Positions 45,516 through 55,984 of a DNA stretch of 64,000 nt are shown here, piece by piece (position 1 is the first letter of the stretch; each line of letters begins with the position of its first letter). Under the pieces are notes generated by a model that worked only from the letters and a program-made list of their open reading frames with translations, did not search any database and was not told where the DNA came from. The position numbers and the translations under genes are program-made. The stretch covers positions 1-64,000 of the forward strand of contig CAKZLI010000010.1 in assembly GCA_937125395.1 (NCBI GenBank). The letters are read 5' to 3'. This DNA is from an uncultured Glaciecola sp. Its GTDB lineage: Bacteria > Pseudomonadota > Gammaproteobacteria > Enterobacterales > Alteromonadaceae.

Positions 45516-47402
45516 ATGTCATTGGATCTAGCACATTACCCTACTCTAGCATTAGCCAATACCCCAGAGGAATTACGGACACTGCCAAAGGATAAGCTGA
45601 CACAAGTGGCCAACGAGTTACGCCAATTTTTACTTTCCAGCGTCAGCCAATCAAGTGGCCATTTTGCTTCTGGCTTAGGGACCGTTGAGCTGACCGTGGC
45701 ATTGCATTATGTTTACCAAACGCCGTTTGACCAATTAATCTGGGATGTGGGCCACCAAGCGTACCCGCACAAGATCTTAACCGGTCGCCGCGAACGTATG
45801 CCAAGCATTCGCCAGCAAGACGGATTGCACCCTTTTCCTTGGCCACCAGAAAGTGTGTATGACACATTTGCCGTTGGCCATTCATCTACCTCTATCAGTG
45901 CGGCAGTCGGCATGGCCATTGCTGCGGAAAAAGAAGGTAAAAACCGTAAAACGGTTGCGGTCATTGGTGATGGTGCCCTTAGCGCTGGTTTAGCGTTTGA
46001 AGCGTTAAACCATGGCGGTGATATTAGCAAAGACATGCTCGTGATCCTAAATGACAACGAAATGTCTATTTCTGAGAATGTCGGTGCCCTTAATTCACAC
46101 CTCGCTCGTTTATTAACCGGAAGTTTCTTTAATACTATTCGTGATGGAAGCAAAAAAGTCCTCTCGAATGTACCACCGCTCAAAGAATTTGCATCCAAAG
46201 CCGAAGAGCACATTAAAGGCATGGTGGTGCCGGGTACTATTTTTGAAGAACTAGGCTTTAATTACATTGGTCCAATTGATGGCCATGATGTACCTGGGAT
46301 GGTGGATACGCTAAAAAATATGCGTAATATATCAGGCCCGCAAATACTGCATGTGGTGACCAAAAAAGGCAAAGGCTACGATGTTGCCGAAAAAGATCCT
46401 ATCAAATTCCATGCTGTTCCCAGGTTTAATCCTGCGGATGAGCGTCTACCTAAATCAGCCCCTAGTACCCCCACCTACTCGGCTATTTTTGGTCAATGGT
46501 TATGTGACATGGCGCAACATGATCCTAAGCTCATGGCTATTACCCCTGCAATGCGCGAAGGTTCGGGTATGGTGGCATTTTCGAAAGAATATCCTGAACA
46601 ATATTTTGATGTGGCGATCGCCGAACAGCATGCCGTAACTTTAGCAGCTGGCATGGCCATACGTGGACTGAATCCAGTCGTTGCGATTTATTCGACATTT
46701 TTACAACGTGCGTATGATCAATTAATCCATGATGTGGCAATTCAAAACCTACCGGTATTATTTGCAATTGACCGTGCTGGTATTGTTGGCGCTGATGGAC
46801 CAACGCATCAAGGTGCGTTTGATATTAGTTTTTTACGCTGTATTCCTAACATGGTTATCATGACGCCAAGTGATGAAAATGAGTGTCGCCAAATGCTCTA
46901 CACTGGTCATCAATTGGATCAACCAGCTACGGTTCGCTACCCTCGCGGTGGCGGTGATGGTGTTGAGATAATCGAAACGATGAGTGCCATACCACTAGGT
47001 CAGTCTAGAACACTGCGCAGCATCGCAGACAATGCACCTGCACAACGTGTCGCCATCCTTAACTTTGGTACACTCTTACCAGAAGCCAAAGCCGCTGCAG
47101 AGCAATTAAATGCAACTTTGATAGATATGCGTTTTGTTAAGCCTTTAGACACGCATGCGTTGACTGAGGCAGCTGCACAACATGATTTATTGGTCACGTT
47201 AGAAGATGGTGCAATCAAAGGCGGTGCAGGCAGTGAAGTGGGCGAGTACATTCTGGCCAATGGTTTAGCCACTAGTTTGTTACAATGTGGACTGCCAGAT
47301 ACGTTTATTATGCAAGCAACCCAGACACAAATGTATGCGCAACTAGAAATTGATGCAGCTGGAATTGTGCAACAAGTGCAGCGTCGCTTAGCTACGTCTT
47401 AA
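45516..47402 (+). CDS. dxs: 1-Deoxy-D-xylulose-5-phosphate synthase
   Basis: A 628-residue thiamine-diphosphate enzyme, first step of the MEP isoprenoid pathway. It has [15 protein letters not shown], the ThDP motif GDGALSAG...LNDNEMSIS, and the transketolase-type region [18 protein letters not shown]. Third gene of the operon; its 3' end overlaps the convergent pgpA by 11 bases. Confidence 0.97.
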   Translation: MSLDLAHYPTLALANTPEELRTLPKDKLTQVANELRQFLLSSVSQSSGHFASGLGTVELTVALHYVYQTPFDQLIWDVGHQAYPHKILTGRRERMPSIRQQDGLHPFPWPPESVYDTFAVGHSSTSISAAVGMAIAAEKEGKNRKTVAVIGDGALSAGLAFEALNHGGDISKDMLVILNDNEMSISENVGALNSHLARLLTGSFFNTIRDGSKKVLSNVPPLKEFASKAEEHIKGMVVPGTIFEELGFNYIGPIDGHDVPGMVDTLKNMRNISGPQILHVVTKKGKGYDVAEKDPIKFHAVPRFNPADERLPKSAPSTPTYSAIFGQWLCDMAQHDPKLMAITPAMREGSGMVAFSKEYPEQYFDVAIAEQHAVTLAAGMAIRGLNPVVAIYSTFLQRAYDQLIHDVAIQNLPVLFAIDRAGIVGADGPTHQGAFDISFLRCIPNMVIMTPSDENECRQMLYTGHQLDQPATVRYPRGGGDGVEIIETMSAIPLGQSRTLRSIADNAPAQRVAILNFGTLLPEAKAAAEQLNATLIDMRFVKPLDTHALTEAAAQHDLLVTLEDGAIKGGAGSEVGEYILANGLATSLLQCGLPDTFIMQATQTQMYAQLEIDAAGIVQQVQRRLATS

Positions 47403-47877
47403 TATACAGGTAACCCCATAGCAGGCCACAAGCAATTAGGCCTGCTACAATATCATCTAGCATGATCCCTAAACCACCGGTGAAACGTCGGTCTATATAG
47501 CCCAGTATTAGTGGTTTTTGGATGTCTAACCAACGAAATAATACAAACCCGATAAGTAGATTATCCCAACTCATCGGTATGGCGATAAACACACACATCA
47601 TGCCTGCAATTTCATCCCAAACAATCGCCCCATGATCATGCACTTGCATATCATCTGCGGTTTTACCACACAGATAGATACCCGCGAGACACATCAATAA
47701 GGTCAATATAAGATAAGCCGTCACCGGCAAATAAGTCGCACTTAACCACACAATCGGAAGGGCAGCGAGCGAGCCAAAAGTCCCTGGTGCTTTGGCAGCT
47801 AATCCAGAACCAAAGCCTAATGCTAACCAATGAATAGGATTAGTTAAGGAGATGCGTTGACGGATTTCAGGCTGCAT
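47392..47877 (-). CDS. pgpA: Phosphatidylglycerophosphatase A
   Basis: A 161-residue inner-membrane protein: [29 protein letters not shown] near the N terminus and [20 protein letters not shown] in the middle, both hallmarks of PgpA. It dephosphorylates phosphatidylglycerophosphate. It lies 11 bases after thiL, the usual nusB-thiL-pgpA order. Confidence 0.95.
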   Translation of the reverse strand: MQPEIRQRISLTNPIHWLALGFGSGLAAKAPGTFGSLAALPIVWLSATYLPVTAYLILTLLMCLAGIYLCGKTADDMQVHDHGAIVWDEIAGMMCVFIAIPMSWDNLLIGFVLFRWLDIQKPLILGYIDRRFTGGLGIMLDDIVAGLIACGLLWGYLYIKT

Positions 47878-47888
47878 GACGACAAGCG

Positions 47889-48911
47889 TTACGAAGTATG
47901 TGCCGGATCAGCACCAAACTGGTGTTCAAAGGCAGCAGTTAATAAATTTGTTGGCTGATAAGGCTTGTCATGCAGACGTAATTCAAGCTGGTCACCGCCG
48001 GTCATCTGGCCAATACACGTATATGACACATTACTGGCATGCATCGCTAATTCAAATTCGGTGGTGTTATCTTGAGGCAGAGTAAAACACAGTTCATAGT
48101 CATCACCGGCTGACAATGCATAGGAAATGGCCTGCTCTACAGAGACAGCTGCAGATAATTGGCTTGAAATCGGTAATGCATCAACATTAATAATGGCACC
48201 ACATGATGATGCGCGCATAATATGCTGAATATCGCCACGCAAGCCATCCGATAAATCAATACAGCTAGAAATAATTCGACGTAATGAGGTACCTGATAGT
48301 ACGCGCGGTGTCGGGCGATGATGCCGCTCGACTAAATATTGACTGATTGCGGTTTGTTCTTCGCTAGATATGTCGGTTAGTGCAGTGATATCGAGCTTGT
48401 TGAGCAAAATATCTAACCCAGCACCGGCATCACCTAAGCTTCCAGTGACATACAATAAATCGCCTGGCTGAGCACCACTGCGCGTTGCAATACTGCCTGG
48501 TGGTACAAATCCTTGCGCGGTGATCGTAATACTCAAAGGACCACGTGTTGTGTCACCACCAATTAAGTTAACCGAGTAGTATTCACACAATCGTGCAATG
48601 GTATCAGAAAACTCATCCAACCAATCTTCATCCGTGTCCTCAAGCGACAACGCTAACGAGATCCAAGCTGGAATAGCACCTACCGCAGCCAAATCACTAA
48701 GATTAACCGCCATTGCTTTGTGTGCGATGTCACTGGGAGCTGTATCTGCTAAAAAGTGTACGCCACTGACCAACGTATCAGTCGTGGTGGCTAGCGCTTG
48801 GTTAGCAGGTACGGTAGTTATCGCACAATCATCACCCACCCCCACAATAACATCATGGCGAGGCTGGGATTGTCCGGTAAAGAACCGCTCAATAATATTG
48901 AATTCTTTCAT
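47889..48911 (-). CDS. thiL: Thiamine-monophosphate kinase
   Basis: A 340-residue AIR-synthase-fold kinase making thiamine diphosphate. Motifs: VGVGDDCAI, TTDTLVSGVHF, NLSDLAAVGA, GGDTTRGP, DLSDGLRGD and SAGDDYELCF. It lies downstream of nusB with a 24-base gap. Confidence 0.96.
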   Translation of the reverse strand: MKEFNIIERFFTGQSQPRHDVIVGVGDDCAITTVPANQALATTTDTLVSGVHFLADTAPSDIAHKAMAVNLSDLAAVGAIPAWISLALSLEDTDEDWLDEFSDTIARLCEYYSVNLIGGDTTRGPLSITITAQGFVPPGSIATRSGAQPGDLLYVTGSLGDAGAGLDILLNKLDITALTDISSEEQTAISQYLVERHHRPTPRVLSGTSLRRIISSCIDLSDGLRGDIQHIMRASSCGAIINVDALPISSQLSAAVSVEQAISYALSAGDDYELCFTLPQDNTTEFELAMHASNVSYTCIGQMTGGDQLELRLHDKPYQPTNLLTAAFEHQFGADPAHTS

Positions 48912-48935
48912 TACACTCTAGCTTAGCGCTGGTGG

Positions 48936-49373
48936 TTACGGCAGTTCGTGACGTCTTAATGTTTTAACGGCTTTGTCTAATACACCATTAACAAACTTAT
49001 GACTCTCTTCTGCACCATATGATTTGGCTAACTCAATCGCTTCATTGATGACCACTTTGTATGGCACGTCAATGCGTTGGGTTAACTCTAATGTGGCTAG
49101 TCGTAAAATAGCTTTTTCGATAGGGTCGAGCTCTTCAGGTAAACGACCTAAATAAGGCTTGATGGCAATGTCTAAATCGACTACTTTTTCGGCGGTATCA
49201 CGCAATAATTCTTGAAAGAATGCTAAATCAACCTTTGCCATGTCGTTTGTGGTCGCTAGATTCAGCTCCACACTGGCAATACTATTGCCAGATAATTGCC
49301 ATGAATAGACACCTTGTAACGCCAGCTCACGTGCTTTGCGACGTGCTGCTGGCTTCATTTTTGCTTGACTCAC
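48936..49373 (-). CDS. nusB: Transcription antitermination factor NusB
   Basis: A 145-residue helical protein ([53 protein letters not shown]). It binds boxA RNA with S10 for rRNA antitermination. The GTG start overlaps the ribH stop (GTGA). Confidence 0.96.
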   Translation of the reverse strand: MSQAKMKPAARRKARELALQGVYSWQLSGNSIASVELNLATTNDMAKVDLAFFQELLRDTAEKVVDLDIAIKPYLGRLPEELDPIEKAILRLATLELTQRIDVPYKVVINEAIELAKSYGAEESHKFVNGVLDKAVKTLRRHELP

Positions 49374-49849
49374 GCAATCGCCTCATCAATGGCATCCATG
49401 ACGTTAACCATCTCTAACGCGCCCATCGCTGCTTCAGCACCTTTGTTGCCCGCTTTAGTTCCTGAACGCTCAATCGCTTGTTCAATCGAATCTGTCGTGA
49501 TCACGCCAAATGATACTGGTACATTATGCTCTAATGATACTTGGGCTAGGCCTTTGTTACATTCGCCCGCAACAAAATCAAAATGAGGCGTTCCACCGCG
49601 GATAACAGCACCCAATGCAATGATGGCATCGAATTTTTGTGATTGTGCTATACGTTGTGCAGCCATCGGTAACTCATAAGCACCCGGTACACGAACAACG
49701 GTAATATCGTCAGCGTTAACTTCACCAAGGCGATCAAGGGTATCAACCGCACCTTCAAGTAAACTCTCTACAACGAAACTATTAAATCGAGAAACGACAA
49801 TAGCAAATCGCTTGCCAGTTGCGCGCATGTTACCTTCGATAATTTGCAT
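49370..49849 (-). CDS. ribH: 6,7-Dimethyl-8-ribityllumazine synthase
   Basis: A 159-residue enzyme, the penultimate step of riboflavin synthesis. It has [34 protein letters not shown] and [18 protein letters not shown] chose the ATG at 49849, which has AAGGA 8 bases upstream, over one at 49870. It is separated from the upstream ribB gene by about 90 bases. Confidence 0.96.
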   Translation of the reverse strand: MQIIEGNMRATGKRFAIVVSRFNSFVVESLLEGAVDTLDRLGEVNADDITVVRVPGAYELPMAAQRIAQSQKFDAIIALGAVIRGGTPHFDFVAGECNKGLAQVSLEHNVPVSFGVITTDSIEQAIERSGTKAGNKGAEAAMGALEMVNVMDAIDEAIA

Positions 49850-49943
49850 ATCAGATATCCTTAAACTCATTAATCAGTCAAAATTTTTCGGCGTGCAGTA
49901 TATCACAACTCAATACAAATGCCGCCACTATATCGCTAAGTAC

Positions 49944-51044
49944 TTATTCGCTAATGTATTCAACTACTTCGAGGCCATAGCCTGATAAACCGGAGTATTT
50001 AACCGGCTTAGAAAGCAGTTTCATTTTTTGTACACCGAGTGTGACCAGTATTTGACTGCCGACACCCACGGTGCGTGATGACCCCTGCCAGACTTTACCG
50101 GCACTAGATTCACCGCGGTCTTCCGCCGCAAACTGCTGGACTTGTTGGGCGATATTCTCTTTGGCACCTAACAATACCAACACCCCACCCTCTTGAGCGA
50201 TGCGTTGCATTGCACCAGGCAATGTCATAGAGCGATTTACGCCACGAGTCGAGCCTAATAAATCAGAAAATGTGTTGTGCAAGTGGACTCTGACTAACGT
50301 TGCCGCATCCGCTGCGACATCCCCTTTAACTAAGGCATAGTGTAGCTGCTCATCAATCACGTCTTTGAATGTATGTAGTGTGAAATCACCATATTCGGTG
50401 GGTAAAAGACACTCAGCGACTTTTTCAATCGTGGTCTCATTAAGATTACGATATTCAATTAAATCTGCGATCGTGCCTATTTTTAGATCATGTTCTTTGG
50501 CAAAGACTTCCAGTTCCGGACGACGTGCCATACTGCCATCTGCATTTAAGATTTCAACGATAACCGAGGCAGGCTCACAGCCAGCTAAACGCGCTAAATC
50601 AACGCCCGCTTCAGTATGCCCTGCACGGTTTAATACCCCACCTTCTTTGGCGATCAATGGAAATATATGACCGGGTTGAACAATATCAGCAGCAACCGCA
50701 TCCGGACTCACCGCAGCGAGTATCGTTGCCGCGCGATCGGCGGCAGAGATACCGGTAGTTACGCCTTGAGCCGCTTCAATAGACACCGTAAAATTAGTCG
50801 AAAATTGTGCGTTGTTGTTATCTACCATCAACGGTAACTTCAACAAACGACACCGGTCAGCGGTCATGGGTAAACACACTAATCCTCGAGCATGAGTCAC
50901 CATAAAGTTAATCGCCTCAGGTGTCACGTGCTCTGCGGCCATGATTAGATCACCTTCGTTTTCGCGATCTTCATCATCCATCAACACCACCATTTTACCT
51001 AAGGCAATGTCTGCAATAATCTCTGCGGGGGAATGAAACGTCAT
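49944..51044 (-). CDS. ribB: 3,4-Dihydroxy-2-butanone-4-phosphate synthase with degenerate GTP cyclohydrolase II domain
   Basis: A 366-residue two-domain protein. The N-terminal RibB domain (1-200) is complete: [16 protein letters not shown], and [16 protein letters not shown]. The C-terminal half is RibA-like but lacks the three zinc cysteines (C-x10-C-x-C becomes [20 protein letters not shown]), so it should not have GTP cyclohydrolase II activity. This is the RibBX arrangement known from other gammaproteobacteria; an active RibA must be elsewhere. It lies 3 bases after ribE. Confidence 0.92.
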   Translation of the reverse strand: MTFHSPAEIIADIALGKMVVLMDDEDRENEGDLIMAAEHVTPEAINFMVTHARGLVCLPMTADRCRLLKLPLMVDNNNAQFSTNFTVSIEAAQGVTTGISAADRAATILAAVSPDAVAADIVQPGHIFPLIAKEGGVLNRAGHTEAGVDLARLAGCEPASVIVEILNADGSMARRPELEVFAKEHDLKIGTIADLIEYRNLNETTIEKVAECLLPTEYGDFTLHTFKDVIDEQLHYALVKGDVAADAATLVRVHLHNTFSDLLGSTRGVNRSMTLPGAMQRIAQEGGVLVLLGAKENIAQQVQQFAAEDRGESSAGKVWQGSSRTVGVGSQILVTLGVQKMKLLSKPVKYSGLSGYGLEVVEYISE

Positions 51045-51047
51045 ATC

Positions 51048-51719
51048 TTATTTCCTATTTAAATAGCCGTTTTCTGCTAAAAACGTCATGCTAATATCTG
51101 ATTTTGGTTGAACATCATTCGCCGATCGGCCACCTTGCATTAATCGCTCTAAATACCGGGCTATTACATCGACTTCAAGATTGACGCGTGTGCCTACTTT
51201 ATAAGTACTGATAATGGTTTTTTCAAGGGTATGTGGAATTAACCAAAGCATAAACTCATCTTCCGTCACATCATTGACCGTCAAACTCACACCATCCACA
51301 GTAATAGAGCCTTTGTGCGCGATATAATGACGGATCGACTCAGGCATGTGTACCCATACTTCAATGTAATCTTGTTGATCCACGATCCGGCTAATATGCC
51401 CTACGCCATCAACATGTCCTGACACGATATGGCCACCAAAGCGACTGGTCGGCAACATGGCTTTTTCTAAGTTGACCTTAGCCCCTGCGCTGTAGTCGCT
51501 GAATCCCGTATATTTAATTGTCTCTTGGGAGACATCAGCACAATAATACGTATCACCATATTCAACGACTGTCAGGCAGACACCATTGGTGGCGATACTG
51601 TCACCTAATGCAACATCTGACATATCCAAATGCGGACATTGTACCGTTAAACGAATATCGTTACCGTTGTTACGTAACTGGCTGATTTCACCGACTGCTT
51701 CAATAATACCTGTAAACAT
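51048..51719 (-). CDS. ribE: Riboflavin synthase alpha chain
   Basis: A 223-residue enzyme with two lumazine-binding repeats, each with the MFTGIIEAVGEI and FGGHIVSGHVDGVG type motifs. It dismutates two lumazines to riboflavin. It lies in the order ribD-ribE-ribB-ribH. No FMN riboswitch is seen upstream of this operon. Confidence 0.95.
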   Translation of the reverse strand: MFTGIIEAVGEISQLRNNGNDIRLTVQCPHLDMSDVALGDSIATNGVCLTVVEYGDTYYCADVSQETIKYTGFSDYSAGAKVNLEKAMLPTSRFGGHIVSGHVDGVGHISRIVDQQDYIEVWVHMPESIRHYIAHKGSITVDGVSLTVNDVTEDEFMLWLIPHTLEKTIISTYKVGTRVNLEVDVIARYLERLMQGGRSANDVQPKSDISMTFLAENGYLNRK

Positions 51720-51734
51720 ACTGTTCCTTTCCGC

Positions 51735-52913
51735 TTATGCCGGATAAATAACACGACATGTGTGCTTAATATCACGCCCAACATGGCGTGTATCGGTGAT
51801 GGCTAATTCAATGCGCTGCGCCATACTCGTTAATCTCTCTAAGTGTATCGCATCTTGTGCTGCATGGCCTAATAAGACGGGTGCTTGATACAAAATCAGC
51901 TCATCAACCAGCTTAGCGGATAACAATGCGCCTACTAATCCAGCACCGGCTTCGACCCACACACTATTAATCGAACGGCTTGCTAACTGGTACATGACAT
52001 CATGTAAATCGCATTTACCCTGTGCATTGATCTGTGTATTACGCGCAGTAAATACGTGGGTAGGCGCTGCAGGATCCGCACCATGAATAATGTGATATTG
52101 ATCATCAATCATTCCTTGTGAATCTATCACCCCGCGTAACGGTTGCGAAAATGTGGCTAATGGATTCTTAGCCAGTGTCGCAGTCACTGAATTTGGCGCA
52201 TCGGCCAAACGGACGTTCAATAATGGATCGTCTTGTATCACGGTTTGTGAGCCGGTCAAAATACAACCATACTGCGCTCGATGTGCTTGCACATCCATCC
52301 TTGCAGGCGGCTGGGTGATCCATTGACTAATCCCATTGGACAACGCAATTTTACCGTCCAAAGAAGTGGCTAATTTAGCTGTGACAAACGGCCGTTGTCG
52401 CTCGACTAACGACAAAAAATGCCGATTTAATTCTCTGGCCTGTGCAGCTAATAACCCGACTTGTACGCGCACACCTGCATTGCGCAATAATGCAATGCCT
52501 TGTCCAGCAACACTGGCAAAAGGGTCTTGCATCGCAATCACGACATGCCTAATGCCCGCTGCAATTAAGGCATTTGCACAAGGACCCGTGCGTCCGGTAT
52601 GGCTGCACGGCTCTAAGGTCACATACGCTGTTGCGTGTGCGCATTGTGCAGCAGATAATTGGCCCGCAGCAATCTTTGCGGAGACTTCAGCCAATGCATG
52701 TACTTCTGCATGCGCCGTACCTGCTTGTTGATGAAAACCACGGCCAATAATTTCGGTATCTAAGGTAATCACGCAGCCTACCATCGGATTGGGCGCTACG
52801 GTATAGCGGCCTAACTCCGCCAATGCTAATGCTTTGGCCATCATCGCCGTAGCAAACGGTGAAAAACTCGGGTTATTGTTTGCCGGCATCAGGCACTGAT
52901 CCATCGGTATCAT
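51735..52913 (-). CDS. ribD: Bifunctional riboflavin deaminase/reductase RibD
   Basis: A 392-residue protein. The N-terminal deaminase has the zinc site HAEVHALAE and [11 protein letters not shown]; the C-terminal reductase has [14 protein letters not shown]. It performs the second and third steps of riboflavin synthesis. The start is uncertain: ATG at 52913, 52904 and 52889 are in frame and all overlap the nrdR 3' end. None has a strong ribosome site, so translation is probably coupled to nrdR. Confidence 0.93.
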   Translation of the reverse strand: MIPMDQCLMPANNNPSFSPFATAMMAKALALAELGRYTVAPNPMVGCVITLDTEIIGRGFHQQAGTAHAEVHALAEVSAKIAAGQLSAAQCAHATAYVTLEPCSHTGRTGPCANALIAAGIRHVVIAMQDPFASVAGQGIALLRNAGVRVQVGLLAAQARELNRHFLSLVERQRPFVTAKLATSLDGKIALSNGISQWITQPPARMDVQAHRAQYGCILTGSQTVIQDDPLLNVRLADAPNSVTATLAKNPLATFSQPLRGVIDSQGMIDDQYHIIHGADPAAPTHVFTARNTQINAQGKCDLHDVMYQLASRSINSVWVEAGAGLVGALLSAKLVDELILYQAPVLLGHAAQDAIHLERLTSMAQRIELAITDTRHVGRDIKHTCRVIYPA

Positions 52914-53364
52914 TACTTTGCCCTAACTTGGCAATCTCTAAACCAAATTCACGAATATCTTCAAACGATCGATACACCGAGGCAAAGCGTACATACGCAA
53001 CTTTATCGAGTTCTTTAAGCTCATCCATAATCAGATTACCAACCAGTTCGCTTTCGACTTCCCGCTCACCCGTTCCACGCAGTGCGGATTTGATTTGGTT
53101 AATGCCTTTTTCTACGTTTTCGGTGCTAACTGGGCGTTTTTCTAATGCCCGTTGTAAGCCCAAACGTAATTTAGCTTCATTGAAAGGTTCACGTGAACCA
53201 TCACGTTTAATAACCCGCGGCAGGACTAATTCAGCGACTTCAAAGGTCGTAAATCGCTCTTTGCATGTTGAGCACTCACGACGACGTCGTATTTGATGAC
53301 CTTCTGCGACCAGTCGTGAATCGATGACTTTGGTTTCTTGTTCAATACAAAACGGACAAAACAT
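52873..53364 (-). CDS. nrdR: Ribonucleotide reductase regulator NrdR
   Basis: A 163-residue repressor. Zinc ribbon CPFC ... CSTC (residues 3-34), then an ATP-cone domain ([19 protein letters not shown]). It senses ATP/dATP and represses nrd genes. First gene before ribD, the conserved order. Confidence 0.97.
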   Translation of the reverse strand: MFCPFCIEQETKVIDSRLVAEGHQIRRRRECSTCKERFTTFEVAELVLPRVIKRDGSREPFNEAKLRLGLQRALEKRPVSTENVEKGINQIKSALRGTGEREVESELVGNLIMDELKELDKVAYVRFASVYRSFEDIREFGLEIAKLGQSNDTDGSVPDAGKQ

Positions 53365-53388
53365 AATTTATGGCTCTTATAAAACACA

Positions 53389-53410
53389 TTAACCGGCAAT
53401 TGCCGGTTAA
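53389..53410. promoter_or_regulatory. Perfect 22-base palindrome between glyA and nrdR
   Basis: Two 11-base arms, TTAACCGGCAA and its complement, with no loop. It sits after glyA, following a 6-bp hairpin (CTAAGC/GCTTAG, 53431-53447), and just before nrdR. It could be part of the glyA terminator (weak T run) or an operator of the nrdR-rib operon. Confidence 0.5.
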
Positions 53411-53455
53411 TCATCAAAATGCATACTCAACTAAGCACTCGGCTTAGCCAATAAA

Positions 53456-54712
53456 CTAACCGTATACAGGGTGTAACTCACACAAGGCAATGGCTTCTTG
53501 TTTAACGCGAGCGATAACACTGTCATCCCCCATGTTGTCCAAGATATCACATATCCAAGTAGCCACTTGCTCAGCCTGTGCTTCTTGAAAACCTCGGCGA
53601 GTAATCGCAGGGGTACCGATGCGTAATCCACTGGTAACAAATGGTGAGCGCGGATCGTTAGGGACCGAGTTTTTGTTAACAGTAATGTTAGCTGAGCCTA
53701 ACGCGGCATCCGCATCTTTCCCTGTAATATCTTTGTCGATAAGGTCTAACAAAAATAAGTGATTTTCAGTGCCGTTAGAAACGATTTTGAATCCACGTTG
53801 TTGCATTACTGCAACCATGGCTTTCGCATTTTTAACAACTTGAGCCTGGTATGTCTTAAATTCTGGTTGTAAGGCTTCTTTAAACGCAACCGCTTTAGCT
53901 GCAATCACATGGCATAATGGACCGCCTTGATTACCAGGAAATACAGAGCTGTTTAGTTTTTTGTAGATGTCTTCATCACCGCATGCAGATAAAATCAAGC
54001 CACTACGTGGACCCGCTAATGTCTTGTGAGTTGTTGTAGTGACAACGTGAGCATGAGGGAGCGGACTAGGATAAACACCCGCCGCAACTAGACCGGCAAC
54101 ATGCGCCATGTCGACTAATAGATAGGCACCGACTTTGTCCGCAATCTCACGGAATTTAGCCCAATCAATGATACCTGAGTAAGCAGAGAACCCACCAATT
54201 AGCATTTTAGGTTTGTGCTCTAAAGCCAGTGCTTCAATTTGTGCATAATCAATAATACCGGTAGATTCATCAATGCCGTATTGAATCGCATTGTAGATTT
54301 TACCAGAGAAATTAACATGTGAACCATGGGTCAAATGACCACCGTGTGCCAAGCTCATTCCTAATACGGTATCACCGGCGTTCAGTAACGCACCAAATAC
54401 GGCAGTATTTGCTTGTGAACCAGCATGTGGCTGAACGTTTGCGTAATCGGCACCAAACAATTCTTTGGCGCGGTCAATGGCTAAATTCTCAACCACATCA
54501 ACATACTCACAACCGCCGTAATAACGTTTGCCTGGATACCCTTCCGCATATTTATTGGTAAGCTGTGAACCTTGCGCTTCGAGGACGCGTGGTGAACAGT
54601 AGTTTTCAGAAGCAATAAGCTCAATATGATGCTCTTGACGTTGATTCTCAAGATTAATTGCGTTAGCTAACTCGGGATCAAAATCAGCAATATTCATGTT
54701 GCGTTCTAGCAT
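53456..54712 (-). CDS. glyA: Serine hydroxymethyltransferase
   Basis: A 418-residue PLP enzyme interconverting serine and glycine with tetrahydrofolate. It has [38 protein letters not shown] and the PLP lysine in [15 protein letters not shown]. The start [15 protein letters not shown] matches E. coli. It lies upstream of nrdR on the same strand. Confidence 0.97.
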   Translation of the reverse strand: MLERNMNIADFDPELANAINLENQRQEHHIELIASENYCSPRVLEAQGSQLTNKYAEGYPGKRYYGGCEYVDVVENLAIDRAKELFGADYANVQPHAGSQANTAVFGALLNAGDTVLGMSLAHGGHLTHGSHVNFSGKIYNAIQYGIDESTGIIDYAQIEALALEHKPKMLIGGFSAYSGIIDWAKFREIADKVGAYLLVDMAHVAGLVAAGVYPSPLPHAHVVTTTTHKTLAGPRSGLILSACGDEDIYKKLNSSVFPGNQGGPLCHVIAAKAVAFKEALQPEFKTYQAQVVKNAKAMVAVMQQRGFKIVSNGTENHLFLLDLIDKDITGKDADAALGSANITVNKNSVPNDPRSPFVTSGLRIGTPAITRRGFQEAQAEQVATWICDILDNMGDDSVIARVKQEAIALCELHPVYG

Positions 54713-54812
54713 TGATTACACCTATGGGGAAAGGTTAAAATAAATTTCGAGGTGGCATTTTAGTCAATAATTGAACAAAAAACCACTACATATTGTGTTT
54801 TAGCCACTTAAA

Positions 54813-55865
54813 TTAAGGGGCTAGTTTGTGCACTTGAGTTTCCAGTGTTTTGACGCGCTTAAAAACACTGTCTAGTTGTTTGATTCGGATCGAGTTTCGA
54901 CGCCATTCACTATACGGAGAATGCGGCATTCCTGATGAATACACACCCGGTTCGCGAATATCACTGGTGACCATAGTATTGCCGGTTATTTGTACATTAT
55001 CACAAATCGTAATGTGCCCATTAATCGCCACAGTACCTGCAATGATCACATTTTTACCGATATTCACGCTACCAGCCATCATCGTGCCACCACATAAACA
55101 CGCACCATCACCAATCACGACATTATGCGCAATATGCACCTGATTATCGATAATCACATGCTGACCAATCACTGTGTCTTCTAATGCACCGCGATCAATC
55201 GTCGTGCTAGCGCCTATTTCTGTAAAATCGCCAATGATCACTTTGCCCGTTTGCGGGATCGTGATCCATTTACCGCCACTCGGCGCATAGCCATAACCAT
55301 CACTGCCAATCACAGTATTACTGTGAATGACGACGTGTTGACCCAGTTCACAACTATGATAAATCGTGGCATTTGGATGAATAATACTGTGTGCGCCTAT
55401 TTGGGCATTCACGCGGATCACCGCCCCTGCACCAATCGATACGTCATCACCCAATACTACCCCAGCTTCAATCACCGCATTGGGTCCGATACTGACCTGC
55501 TCCCCTAATACGGCGGTAGGATCAACATACGCACTAGGATGAATGGCGTAGTGTGGCTTGGGTGTCGGGTCTAATAGCTGCGCGGCTAAAGCAAAGCCAA
55601 CATAAGCATCTTCAACGATTAACGCAACCCCTGCATAATCTTGCGCGAGTTTTTCAGTTAATATCACCGCACTTGCTTGAGCAGAAGCTAAGCTCTTAAG
55701 GTATTTTTTGTCATTCAAAAAAGCCACATCTCCCGCTTGAGATTTATCCAGCGGTGCGACACGGGTAATCTGCATATGCTCAGCCTCAGCAAGCAAAGAT
55801 GGAGTCGGTGAGGCAATCGTCGCATTGATATGTTGAGCCAGCGACGCGAGGGAAACAGAAATCAT
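54813..55865 (-). CDS. lpxD: UDP-3-O-acylglucosamine N-acyltransferase (LpxD family)
   Basis: A 350-residue left-handed beta-helix acyltransferase with N-terminal LpxD domain ([28 protein letters not shown]), many hexapeptide repeats, the catalytic-His segment [26 protein letters not shown] and a helical C terminus. It adds the second 3-OH acyl chain in lipid A synthesis. It stands alone here; lpxD usually lies in bamA-skp-lpxD-fabZ-lpxA. It may therefore be a second copy or a relocated gene. Confidence 0.9.
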   Translation of the reverse strand: MISVSLASLAQHINATIASPTPSLLAEAEHMQITRVAPLDKSQAGDVAFLNDKKYLKSLASAQASAVILTEKLAQDYAGVALIVEDAYVGFALAAQLLDPTPKPHYAIHPSAYVDPTAVLGEQVSIGPNAVIEAGVVLGDDVSIGAGAVIRVNAQIGAHSIIHPNATIYHSCELGQHVVIHSNTVIGSDGYGYAPSGGKWITIPQTGKVIIGDFTEIGASTTIDRGALEDTVIGQHVIIDNQVHIAHNVVIGDGACLCGGTMMAGSVNIGKNVIIAGTVAINGHITICDNVQITGNTMVTSDIREPGVYSSGMPHSPYSEWRRNSIRIKQLDSVFKRVKTLETQVHKLAP

Positions 55866-55984
55866 AAAATAAGCCTAAACAATGCAATAAAAGTGACATG
55901 CTATTAAAAAGCGACACACTTATCTAGTAGTTACCCCATAATATCTATTACAATAGGGTAAATTATTATTAATAAGGCATGTTT

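Noticed and set aside
45713..46222. 169-codon frame opposite dxs
   Set aside because: Antisense to a conserved gene and lacking any recognisable domain.
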